Positions 1 through 9,251 of a DNA stretch of 64,000 nucleotides are shown here, piece by piece. The DNA lies in the NCBI GenBank assembly GCA_947446635.1, contig CANFHF010000002.1, positions 1-64,000 of the forward strand. The letters run 5' to 3'. The notes beneath the pieces are model-generated. The model worked only from the letters and a program-made list of their open reading frames with translations, did no database searches and had not been told where the DNA came from. A program made the translations under genes and the position numbers. The stretch's first letter is position 1. Each line of letters starts with the position of its first letter. Source of the stretch: Flavobacteriaceae bacterium. GTDB taxonomy: Bacteria > Bacteroidota > Bacteroidia > Flavobacteriales > Flavobacteriaceae.

Positions 1-1341
1 CCAAGTACCATTAGCATTTTTCACAGCTGATGGACCTGCATTTGGATCCCAACCCCACCATGGACCTGTCATTTTAATAGAAGTAGCATCGCTACATACG
101 GTAGTAGTTATAGTCAAGGGTTGAGCAACAGGAGGTATTACCGCTTCACAAGCACTACAAGAATTCCAACATACAGTTGGTATGGTATAAGCTGTATTAG
201 CACCTAAAGTATAGCTACGGTTGGTGTAGCCACCAACTGTTGTTGTACATGACATTCCAGAAGTTAAATTCTCTTCATGAGCCCATCCATTATAAGTATA
301 CTTATAAGTGAATTGAGTCAAGTTAGGAATGTTTAAAGTTGCCTCCCATACCCCATCAGCATCAGCATCAGTCATCGGATTACAATTACCACACCAGTTA
401 TTGAAGCTTGAATTCACATATACTACATCTGTAGCAGCATTGAATCCAGCGACTTGGTTCATGTTTACCTTGAATGTAGTAGGAGTTGATGGAGCTACAA
501 ATCCTGCAGGACAACCACCCCATGGTGCTATATCAAGTACCTTATCTGCATTGTCAACAGTTAAAGCACGATTGTCTCCAAGAGTTGAACAAGCAAGACC
601 TAGCATATGCTCTTGATCAGCCCAATTATCTCTAGCAAATTTATACTCATAAGCACCAGCAGCTAAAGGTATTGTAGTTTCCCATATACCATCAGCATTA
701 GCATCAGTCATAGCATTTAAAAAATCCCAATTACCTAATCCTCTAACTTCAGGAGCAGTGAATCCAGTTCTAGCATTCATGTCTAGTCTGAAAGTAACAT
801 TATAAAGTACCGGCGGTGGTGGCGGAGCTACATTAGTTCCTCCCTCGATGTCATCAATTAAATAGGTGTCAGTCTCGCTATTGTTGTAACCATTAGAGTC
901 AGCGCCAGCATCAGTAAAGATGATTAATTTAGAATAATTGCCTAAACCAGCACCGAAATCTACACTAATGGTTTGCCATTCTGTACCGCTTGTGTAAAAA
1001 TTCTTCTCACAAGCACCTAGTCCAGCCACTCCACCTTCGAATTTCAATAAGTGTACGCCACTTGTTGTACCTGTTAGAGGTTTAATTCTAAAAGTAATGC
1101 TGTTGTTCGCATTATCAGAAAGATCTACATTTTGGGCTAAGACTAACTGAGAATTGTCCCAGGAATCTGTGCCCCCAGCAATTTGACCGACAAACCCGTC
1201 GCCGTCATCTGGCTGAATAGTAAAACTAGTACCATTATACCCTGTCATCAAATTTGATGCCTCGGAAAACCTAAGTGGTAAAGTTTGCGATTGGCCTAAT
1301 GAAATAGTCATCAGGCATAAAAATAAAAGTAATTTTTTCAT
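1..1341 (-). CDS. Secreted carbohydrate-binding-like multidomain protein, 3' part truncated by window edge
   Basis: Open on minus strand from ATG at 1341 (MKKLLLFLCLMTISLGQSQTLPLRFSEASN, signal peptide) to position 1 without a stop. N-terminal beta-sandwich-like region followed by two starch-binding/E-set-like repeats (FRLDMNARTGFTAPEVRGLGNWDF..MTDANADGIWETTIPL and FKVNMNQVAGFNAATDVVYVNSSFNNWCG..MTDADADGVWEATLNI). Absent from the ORF track because it is truncated. Confidence 0.8.
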   Translation of the reverse strand, partial: MKKLLLFLCLMTISLGQSQTLPLRFSEASNLMTGYNGTSFTIQPDDGDGFVGQIAGGTDSWDNSQLVLAQNVDLSDNANNSITFRIKPLTGTTSGVHLLKFEGGVAGLGACEKNFYTSGTEWQTISVDFGAGLGNYSKLIIFTDAGADSNGYNNSETDTYLIDDIEGGTNVAPPPPPVLYNVTFRLDMNARTGFTAPEVRGLGNWDFLNAMTDANADGIWETTIPLAAGAYEYKFARDNWADQEHMLGLACSTLGDNRALTVDNADKVLDIAPWGGCPAGFVAPSTPTTFKVNMNQVAGFNAATDVVYVNSSFNNWCGNCNPMTDADADGVWEATLNIPNLTQFTYKYTYNGWAHEENLTSGMSCTTTVGGYTNRSYTLGANTAYTIPTVCWNSCSACEAVIPPVAQPLTITTTVCSDATSIKMTGPWWGWDPNAGPSAVKNANGTW

Positions 1342-1417
1342 AATAAAATGTTTTTGGATTAGGGTAGCAATATATAAATGAATTAAATCCAAATTACTTT
1401 TTTTGCTTGTAAGGTAC

Positions 1418-1437
1418 CTATACAAAAACTATACAAG
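1418..1437 (-). promoter_or_regulatory. Putative operator: two 11-bp-spaced CTATACAA repeats (CTATACAAAAACTATACAAG)
   Basis: Identical 20-mer occurs at 6576-6595; both lie about 80 bp upstream of minus-strand secreted-protein start codons. Confidence 0.55.
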
Positions 1438-2063
1438 TAAAACAGTATATGATTATTACAAATAAATGCTTTAAATGCTCTATTTTAATGGGTTTTTTAT
1501 TTAGCTACTAATAATTTAAAAAAGTTGTTATTAATAATTCAATTCGATTTGATGTGTTATTGTAGTGTTTTTTAAGGTCCTTTTAATGTCTTTTTAAGGT
1601 GTTTGTAAGGTGTTAATTGGTAAAAAAACGTCGATTAAAAACATATTTAATAAAAAAATGTCTTTTTAGGGATGATTTAATAATTTCAATTTTAATGCTA
1701 TTTTAGTAGAGGAATACAATATTCTAATAAAAACCCTTATTTTTTTTAGATTGTTTGCTGTTAACTCAAACGCATTCCGTTAATTTATTGATTGGGATAA
1801 ATATCATATAGTAGCAATATTTAGTCAAAAAAAGGGTTGTTTTTTGAAGGATTTTTTGGAGTTGTTTCAAGTGTTTAAGGAAATAGAAATCCTCGAGGTT
1901 TTGCTAAAGAACCAGGTGTTGTTGCTTAATTAGATTTAATTATGGAAAGTAGGTGGTAATTAAGAATGTTTGAATGTTTTTTTAGCATTTTTAATGGAAT
2001 AAATTAAGTAGGGTTTTTTTAAGTTCTTTTCTATTTCAAGACGGAACAATAATAACAAAAAAA

Positions 2064-2085
2064 AGGCTGTCCTTTCGGACAGCCT
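2064..2085 (-). terminator. Rho-independent terminator of the 2119-6492 gene
   Basis: AGGCTGTCC-TTTC-GGACAGCCT perfect stem; T-tract on the minus strand (aaaaaaaa on +). Confidence 0.85.
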
Positions 2086-2118
2086 TTCTCTTTTAATAGA
2101 GGAGTATCTAGGATACGA

Positions 2119-5100
2119 TTATTTTTTAATCAGTCGTAATGTTTTCACTTGCGCATCTTGAGTTACAATTACATTGTAAATACCTCGTGCATAGTTAGCC
2201 CCTATTTGAGCATCAGATTTTAACTGACGTTGTTCGATAGAGCGACCCAACATATCATACACCTGTACTCCAAATGATTTTCCATTATTAGATTTAATTG
2301 TAAATCCTTCAGTAGATGGGTTTGGATAAGCCACCACTTTGAATGCGTCTGGAGAAAATCTAGCAGCACAAGATTTAAACCATACATTAACAGGTGTGCT
2401 ATAGGCTGGTGCTGAACAAGCTCCGCTTGTCAGTTTCACTCTAAACCAAACATTACCCGCAGCTGAACTTGCAGCGTCATAAGTAGTTGATGTAGCGCCT
2501 GAAATATCAGTCCAAGTATAATTTACTGCAGTTGTACTAGTAACAGCTTTAGTGCTGGTTCCCGCATTATAGTATTGCCATTGAATTGATCCAACAGAAC
2601 CCGTTGTTGTTAAAGGCATTGTGCCTGAGGTACAAATAGCAGTAGCTAATGTCTTAGATGTTGCGTTTCCGGTAGGTGTTTTAGCTACTGCCAATGGGCT
2701 AACAGTTACTGTAACAACATCAGAAGTTGATACCTGACATAAACCACTTGATACAACCACTTTATAAGCCGTTGTAGCTGTTAGATTTCCAGTTGCTAAT
2801 GTAGTCGTTACATTTCCTGCGACTGCTTTGAATATTCCAACTGTTGTACCCGTAACTGTAGCTTTTTGCCATGCAATAGTTCCTGTAGCACTAGCTAAAG
2901 TAAGTGTTGTACCACTACTTTTACAAACCGTAGAAACAGTAGACGAAAGTGCTCCAACTGAAGTTGGTTGACTAACGGTTACTACAACTGCGGCGGCACT
3001 AGCTATTGAAGAACACGCACCACTTTTTGACACCACTTTATACCAGGTAGTGGCCGCAGGAGAAGCTACGTAAGAAGTAGTCGTTGCTCCAGGAATATTT
3101 GCAAAGTCTGTAGCCGTAGCAGATGTAGTTGAAGATTGCCATTGGATTGAACCAACAGATGTTCCCAAGAGAAGTGTTTTACTTCCTCCTGTACAAATAG
3201 GTGCAAATCCTGTAATTTTACCAACAGTAGATGCTGGATTTACTGTAACTGTCACAGCTGCTCTCGGGCTTTCTGATCCACTGCCTGACTTTTGAGAAAC
3301 ATAAAATGTTTTAACAGCTGCCGCAGTTGTTGTTACTACAGGAGCAGTAGTTGCAGCAGTTCCTCCTGTTGCAGCAGTATACCATCGTAAAGTGTATCCT
3401 GAAAGTGCAGTAGCTGTTGGTGTAACAGAAGAACCCCCTTTACATACAGATTTAGGAGTAACAATTGGAGCAACTAGGGTTAAGCCCTCGTCTATCGTCC
3501 CATTACAGTTGTTGTCAATTCCATCAAAAATCTCTGTAGCACCTGGTTTTACATTAGCATTTGTATTATTGCAATCTGTGCTGTTTAACGAATATCCTGC
3601 TGGTGCTGTTGCAGCATTTACTGCGCAAACGCTAACTAAACTTCCTGCACCATATCCATCTCCATCTGTATCCGCATAGAAAGTAAAAGACTCGTGTTTT
3701 GAAGCATCAGTAGGAGCACAATCGGTATTGTTTGCTGAATAGCCTGTTGGTGCTGTTAAATCTTCTAATTGAACAGATGAACCTGCCCCATAACCGTCTC
3801 CATCTGTATCGACGTAATAGGTACGGGTATTTGAAGTAGGCTCTTTCCATAGATAAAGATTATCATAGAAAACAGTTCCTAAATCAGATGTAATTATAAA
3901 CTGTACTAGGTCATTTCTTAAACCAGGCATGCTAGTTAAAGGGATGTCTAACGATATCCAAGTTCCTGGATTTGTATTAGGTAATACTGGCGTACTTGCA
4001 TTGGTTGTAGAGAATTCTATTGCGTTTGCTTCTTCAGTTCCACCATTCCAATTTGAAAATTTTATATTGAAGCTTTTGTCTGCAGTTGGTGTAGCAGTCC
4101 AAATATCCATATGCAAATTTGTCATTGTTGTTGCGTCAATTCTAGCTGATTGGAAGGCAATTCCTTCGTATCCGAGTCCAGTAATTTTGTGGATTGCGTT
4201 TCCGTCAACCATAAGTTTTACGGTTCTTGCCGCAGCCCAATCTGTATGATAACTATCAGTATCACCAGTATAACCAAGAGTTGCAATAGGGGTATACGCA
4301 TCACTGAAAATTGATTTCACATCCGCCGCAATTCTAACAGGCGGAGTTGGAGCTGCAGTTGTTGGTGTAGAAGGAAGGTTGGTAACAACTAAAGCAGCTG
4401 TTTTGCTTGTTCCACTATAATTTCCGTTAGCTTCTTGAGTAGCTATGATGGTAGCCGTTCCTGAACCTACTATGGTCAATGTGCTGCCTGATATGGTTGC
4501 GACTGAAGTATTGCTACTAGTAAAGGTAATAGCACCTGCGCTTTGACTAGTGATAAATGGTGTTAAAGAAAAAGAATCGTCTCCATTAAGTTTTGCAGGA
4601 ATTGTAAAAGTAATGGTAGGAGTAGTTGCTGGAGGAGTCGTTTGCCCTAAATAAAGATTATCAAAATAAACGGTTCCTGGAGTTAGCCCTGCTGCTGTAT
4701 CAAATTTAAATTGATAAAATTTAGTAGTATCAATACCATTTGTACTTGTAAAATCAGACATGGGTATGTTTACACCTATCCATTGGTTTTTTACAACTGT
4801 TGGAATGGTATAAGCGGCCTCAATAGTTGGATCAGCAGAAATAAGATAAAGTCCAAAAGTAGTAGCGTCTGCCGTATAATAATCGAAATGTACATATTGG
4901 CTACTTGTAATATCTTTTGTAGTAAAACCTTGACCGTAACCCGATACATTAAAATCTACTTTAAGCGCCTTGTTTATGCCAGACGTAGGGTCAAGATCAA
5001 CAGCCGTAGCCAATCCAAAATCATATGAATAACCTGAAACAGAATTAGTATCTCCATATTCTCCATATAAGGGCGTAACTGTTGTTGGATCCGTTTGTGG

Positions 5101-6492
5101 CGCTGGGGCAGCTGCTGGATTTACATTCAGAATAGCCGTTGCAGTACTAGCAAAATAAATTCCATCAGCCGCTTGAGTTGCCGTAATGGTAGTCGTTCCT
5201 ACGCCCACTATATTCGCTGTGTTGCCCGATATCGTAGCGACATCAGTGTTGCTGCTAGAAAAAGTAATAGCGCCCGCACTGTTACTAGTTATTATAGGGG
5301 ATGTCAAAGAAAAGGAGGAATCGCCTGAAGCTTTTGCAGGAATCGCAAAAGAAATGGTAGGAGTACCTACCGCCGATTGGGCTTTCCATAAATAAATATT
5401 ATCAACGTAAACAGTCCCCAGAGAACCTGGGCCTCCAGATGTAATTATTATCTCTGCCAAATCATTCTTTAAAGCATTCATATTAGTAAAAGGAATGTCT
5501 AACGATATCCAAGTCCCTGGATTAGGATTCGGCAATGCAGGAGTACTTCCATTGTTTACATTTAATTCTATAGCGTTTGCTTCTCCGGTTCCACCACCCC
5601 AATTAACAAGTTTTAAATTAAAAACTTTATCTAAAGTTGCAGAAGAAGTCCAAATATCGACATGCATCTTGGTCATTGTAGTTGCGTTAATATGGTGACC
5701 AGCGCCAGTAAACTGAATTCCAAGATAATTACTAAATGTAATTTTTTTTGTGTCATTACCAGCTATAACTACATCTGCAATTGATGAATCATCATAAGAT
5801 GCAGACCAAGAATCAATAGGAATATTAGTGTAAGCATTGCTAAAAAGTGAAATCACATCTATCGCACTTCTAACAGGCGGAGTTGGAGCTGCAGTTGTTG
5901 GTGCAGGATCAGGGGTAGCCGCTACTTTTACTCCAGTAATATTATCTACATAAACTGTAAAATTAGCTGGAGGAGAATTAAAACCATTGTTTGTCGATTT
6001 CCAGTTAGGAAAAAACACAAGTTTTGCATAATCCCCATTCGCTATTGCGGTACCATCTGAAGAGGTATTAAAGGTGAAAGTAAGCGTTTGCCATGCATTT
6101 GGAGTGGTATAAGATGCAGAAGTTGCCGACATTGGCGCTGTTCCACCTAGCTCTACTTTTCCTAACATGGTAAAGGCTTGAGTTGCATAAACATCAACTT
6201 TCACTGTTCTGTCTGTTGCGTTTAATCTTATTTTACCGCTTGAAAGTATAACTTCCGCTCCCTGCCATGGCTGTCCAGTAGATACACTAACCAGTTTTAG
6301 TCCATTCCCTCTAGATCCTCCAGAAGCTGGGTCGGTGGCAATGGTAGCGCCATTGTTTGTTGCACTACCAAGTCCTTCAAATCCAGCAAATGTATATGCC
6401 GCAGGAGTGGTGTCAAAATTTTCAATCAGCGTTTGCTGTGCAAATCCTAATGAGGTTATCATTAGTGCAATTAAAAGGGTAAATTTTTTCAT
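2119..6492 (-). CDS. Secreted multi-module protein (carbohydrate-binding-like modules, Ig-like repeats, MopE-like DTDGDGYG metal-binding region, T9SS sorting domain)
   Basis: 1457 aa; signal peptide MKKFTLLIALMITSLGFAQ; duplicated APTPPVR..DV..LFS/IFS..AYT modules ending VYVDNIYLWK / VFYDNLYLWK; two PTI.F.IPAK Ig-like repeats; C-terminal YPNPSTEGFTIKSNNGKSFGVQVYDMLGRSIEQ..LRLIKK sorting signal. Confidence 0.85.
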   Translation of the reverse strand: MKKFTLLIALMITSLGFAQQTLIENFDTTPAAYTFAGFEGLGSATNNGATIATDPASGGSRGNGLKLVSVSTGQPWQGAEVILSSGKIRLNATDRTVKVDVYATQAFTMLGKVELGGTAPMSATSASYTTPNAWQTLTFTFNTSSDGTAIANGDYAKLVFFPNWKSTNNGFNSPPANFTVYVDNITGVKVAATPDPAPTTAAPTPPVRSAIDVISLFSNAYTNIPIDSWSASYDDSSIADVVIAGNDTKKITFSNYLGIQFTGAGHHINATTMTKMHVDIWTSSATLDKVFNLKLVNWGGGTGEANAIELNVNNGSTPALPNPNPGTWISLDIPFTNMNALKNDLAEIIITSGGPGSLGTVYVDNIYLWKAQSAVGTPTISFAIPAKASGDSSFSLTSPIITSNSAGAITFSSSNTDVATISGNTANIVGVGTTTITATQAADGIYFASTATAILNVNPAAAPAPQTDPTTVTPLYGEYGDTNSVSGYSYDFGLATAVDLDPTSGINKALKVDFNVSGYGQGFTTKDITSSQYVHFDYYTADATTFGLYLISADPTIEAAYTIPTVVKNQWIGVNIPMSDFTSTNGIDTTKFYQFKFDTAAGLTPGTVYFDNLYLGQTTPPATTPTITFTIPAKLNGDDSFSLTPFITSQSAGAITFTSSNTSVATISGSTLTIVGSGTATIIATQEANGNYSGTSKTAALVVTNLPSTPTTAAPTPPVRIAADVKSIFSDAYTPIATLGYTGDTDSYHTDWAAARTVKLMVDGNAIHKITGLGYEGIAFQSARIDATTMTNLHMDIWTATPTADKSFNIKFSNWNGGTEEANAIEFSTTNASTPVLPNTNPGTWISLDIPLTSMPGLRNDLVQFIITSDLGTVFYDNLYLWKEPTSNTRTYYVDTDGDGYGAGSSVQLEDLTAPTGYSANNTDCAPTDASKHESFTFYADTDGDGYGAGSLVSVCAVNAATAPAGYSLNSTDCNNTNANVKPGATEIFDGIDNNCNGTIDEGLTLVAPIVTPKSVCKGGSSVTPTATALSGYTLRWYTAATGGTAATTAPVVTTTAAAVKTFYVSQKSGSGSESPRAAVTVTVNPASTVGKITGFAPICTGGSKTLLLGTSVGSIQWQSSTTSATATDFANIPGATTTSYVASPAATTWYKVVSKSGACSSIASAAAVVVTVSQPTSVGALSSTVSTVCKSSGTTLTLASATGTIAWQKATVTGTTVGIFKAVAGNVTTTLATGNLTATTAYKVVVSSGLCQVSTSDVVTVTVSPLAVAKTPTGNATSKTLATAICTSGTMPLTTTGSVGSIQWQYYNAGTSTKAVTSTTAVNYTWTDISGATSTTYDAASSAAGNVWFRVKLTSGACSAPAYSTPVNVWFKSCAARFSPDAFKVVAYPNPSTEGFTIKSNNGKSFGVQVYDMLGRSIEQRQLKSDAQIGANYARGIYNVIVTQDAQVKTLRLIKK

Positions 6493-6575
6493 AATGTTTT
6501 TTTGTTTTTTGATTATTTAGTATACAAATTTATTAAATTGATTTGGAGATAGTCGATTTTTGGGAATCCTAAAAA

Positions 6576-6595
6576 CTATACAAAAACTATACAAG
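6576..6595 (-). promoter_or_regulatory. Second copy of the putative operator CTATACAAAAACTATACAAG
   Basis: Exact 20/20 match to 1418-1437, 84 bp from the start codon at 6492. Confidence 0.55.
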
Positions 6596-7062
6596 AGAAA
6601 AATGGGGTGTTTTTTATTTTAATTTATTATAAACACTTGAAAATCAATATAAAATATTTTTAAATAGCAGTTGTAAATAGGGTTTTTAATTTGTTTTATG
6701 CTATTAATGCCTCGAATTTGGTTCTAATTCAAGGTTTTTTTGATGTTTTGTAGGGTTACAATTGACAACAAATGCATAGATTAAATATATATTTAGAAAT
6801 AAAAAGCCAATTATACGCCAATTTAATAATTTTATTTTCAGTGTTATTTTAGGAAAAAAAATAGAGTATTGAGATAATTTAGCTGCTATTTTTGAAATAA
6901 GCGATTGATAATTTTGGTAGTTACCAAATAATTTGTTTTAGTATTTCCATATTTTTTGTAGGAATGTTTTGAAATCATCACTGATTGTATTGGTTTGAAT
7001 TGAAAGTATAATTAGAGTATATTTTATATTTTCAAAAACAGCCTCTTAAATCAAGGTGTTTT

Positions 7063-7092
7063 TTTGTTTGTGTATATTTTCATTTACCTTTG
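7063..7092 (+). promoter_or_regulatory. Bacteroidota-type promoter (TTTG-N18-TACCTTTG)
   Basis: TTTG at 7063-7066 and TACCTTTG at 7085-7092 match the -33/-7 consensus TTTG...TAnnTTTG upstream of the 7135 gene. Confidence 0.55.
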
Positions 7093-7134
7093 CTCGACTA
7101 GAATCATATAAACTACTACCTAAATTATATATCC

Positions 7135-9108
7135 TTGCTGATGAGAATTCTCTTTTTATCTTGTTTTTTCGCCTTGCCCATGGTATTGTTTTCTCAAAAT
7201 AAAGAGGGTAAAAACCTCAAAAAAAACAATGGGATGGATATTAATAATAGTTACCAGAGCACATCCGATTCCTTAAAAAACTCAAAAAATATAAAAATCG
7301 CTACCCAAGATATGTACCGCTTTATTACCTTGGAGCGTGACACCACTTATATTGACACCTCACTCACCATTCAAAAAGAATACAGTCATAATTATTTGCG
7401 AAAAGACACCTTTGGCTTGTTGCCTTTCCCTAACGAAGGGCAGACCTACAACACCTTGCAATACAGTTTGACCGAGATTTCCCCTTATCCTGAATTTGGT
7501 TTTAAGGCCAAGCATTTTAATTTTATCGAAGCCAATCAAATACGGTATTGCTCGGTGGCTACCCCTGTCACGGAACTGTATTTTAAGTCGGTGATGCAAC
7601 AAGGGCAATCCGTAGACGCCTTTTTCACTTTAAATACCTCGCCAAGATTTAATTTTTCTATTGCTTACAAAGGATTGCGTTCTACTGGTAAATACATCAA
7701 CCAGATGGCCAGTACCGGAAATTTTAGGTTGACCACCAGTTACAACACCAAAAATAACCGCTATTATGCTAATGCCCATTATACTTCTCAAGATATATTA
7801 AATGAAGAAAATGGAGGTATTACTACTATCGAAGATTTCGAAAGTGGTAATTTGGATTATGCCAATAGAGAACAATTAGAGGTTTATTTTAAAGATGCTA
7901 AGTCTTTTATGAAAGGCAAACGCGTTTTTGTGGATCACTTTTTTAGAATAAATACCGTTAAGGGGATTAACAATTTGTATGTCACCCATCAATTGAATTA
8001 CGAAAATAAATTTTTTGAGTACAATCAAGCGACAGTGCCTTCGACTGTTGGCAATACAACGGTTTACAGATACGGAGATTCTTATGTAAGCAGTGGTATA
8101 AACGACCAAACGCACTACAATAAAATACACAACACTTTTGGGCTTATTTATGAAAATACGACTTTGGGAAAATTTAAGTTTTTTGCCGAAGATTTCAGAT
8201 CTAATTATTATTATAGCAAAATTTTACTTCTCGATACTCAAACTATTCCAGCGGCATTGAATCAAAATATCAATAGCGTGGGAGGTCAATATGAGTATCA
8301 AAAAATTAAATGGAACGGTAAATTCTTGTATTCAAGATCAGTGACCAATGAATCTTTGTCAAATCTGGATGCCAAGTTGCATTATGAACTAAACGACAAG
8401 ACTCAATTAGAGTTCGAATACCAAAACCTAAACAAACTACCGAATGCTAATTATGAATTATACCAAAGCAGTTTCGTGAATTATAACTGGTACAATGTAT
8501 TCAAGAACGAAAAAATAAACGCCATCAGTGCTAATGCCACAAGCTCTTGGATTAAAGCAAGTATTCAATTTTTGAATCTCAAGGATTATTTGTATTTTGA
8601 AAACAGAGCAACCGATACCCGTATTCAAATAGTCTCGCCAAAACAATACAACAGTGCCATTAATTATGTGTCGGTTAAGGTAAGTAAAGAATTCAAGCTC
8701 GGAAAATTTGCCTTAGACAATACGTTATTGTATCAAAAAGTAGCTCAGCCCGATTTGATTTTGAATGTACCCGAAGTAGTTACCCGGAATACTTTGTATT
8801 ATTCGGATACTATGTTTGAAAAAGCGTTGTTTTTGCAAACAGGAATTACGTTGAATTATTTTACTCGCTATTTTGCCAATGATTATAATCCTGTAATCGG
8901 CGAGTTTTTCGTTCAAAATATAAAAGAAATTGGCAATTACCCGAACCTTGACTTTTTTGTGAATGCGCGTATTCAAAGAACCCGAATTTATTTTAAGGCG
9001 GAACATTTTAATTCTTCACTATCGGGGAATAATTTTTATGCGGCCCCTAATACTCCGTATCGTGACTTTATGATTCGTTTTGGCTTGGTTTGGAATTTCT
9101 TTCAATAA
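7135..9108 (+). CDS. Putative porin (Porin_10-like outer membrane beta-barrel)
   Basis: 657 aa, signal peptide, ends with an aromatic-rich beta-strand (MIRFGLVWNFFQ); composition and motifs of the Bacteroidota putative porin family. Confidence 0.75.
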   Translation: MLMRILFLSCFFALPMVLFSQNKEGKNLKKNNGMDINNSYQSTSDSLKNSKNIKIATQDMYRFITLERDTTYIDTSLTIQKEYSHNYLRKDTFGLLPFPNEGQTYNTLQYSLTEISPYPEFGFKAKHFNFIEANQIRYCSVATPVTELYFKSVMQQGQSVDAFFTLNTSPRFNFSIAYKGLRSTGKYINQMASTGNFRLTTSYNTKNNRYYANAHYTSQDILNEENGGITTIEDFESGNLDYANREQLEVYFKDAKSFMKGKRVFVDHFFRINTVKGINNLYVTHQLNYENKFFEYNQATVPSTVGNTTVYRYGDSYVSSGINDQTHYNKIHNTFGLIYENTTLGKFKFFAEDFRSNYYYSKILLLDTQTIPAALNQNINSVGGQYEYQKIKWNGKFLYSRSVTNESLSNLDAKLHYELNDKTQLEFEYQNLNKLPNANYELYQSSFVNYNWYNVFKNEKINAISANATSSWIKASIQFLNLKDYLYFENRATDTRIQIVSPKQYNSAINYVSVKVSKEFKLGKFALDNTLLYQKVAQPDLILNVPEVVTRNTLYYSDTMFEKALFLQTGITLNYFTRYFANDYNPVIGEFFVQNIKEIGNYPNLDFFVNARIQRTRIYFKAEHFNSSLSGNNFYAAPNTPYRDFMIRFGLVWNFFQ

Positions 9109-9251
9109 ATATAGTATTTTTATAGCTGCTGATTCTTTTCGTTTTTAGTCGTTACCCTCTAAAAGATTTGAGTATAGAAAGGATATTTTTCTTTCAGCCT
9201 AGCTCTATTTATACTGTTTTTTTTCATAACTTTAGTATAAAACGCTAAGTC

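Noticed and set aside
329-616. 95-aa plus-strand ORF (and similar ORFs at 3392, 3929, 4711, 5095, 5186, 5495)
   Set aside because: All lie antisense within the long minus-strand secreted-protein genes; low-complexity translations, no recognisable motifs.
1342-2063. Possible pseudogene in the 720-bp gap between the two secreted-protein genes
   Set aside because: No ORF track hit and no recognisable protein fragments; better explained as a long promoter/leader region.
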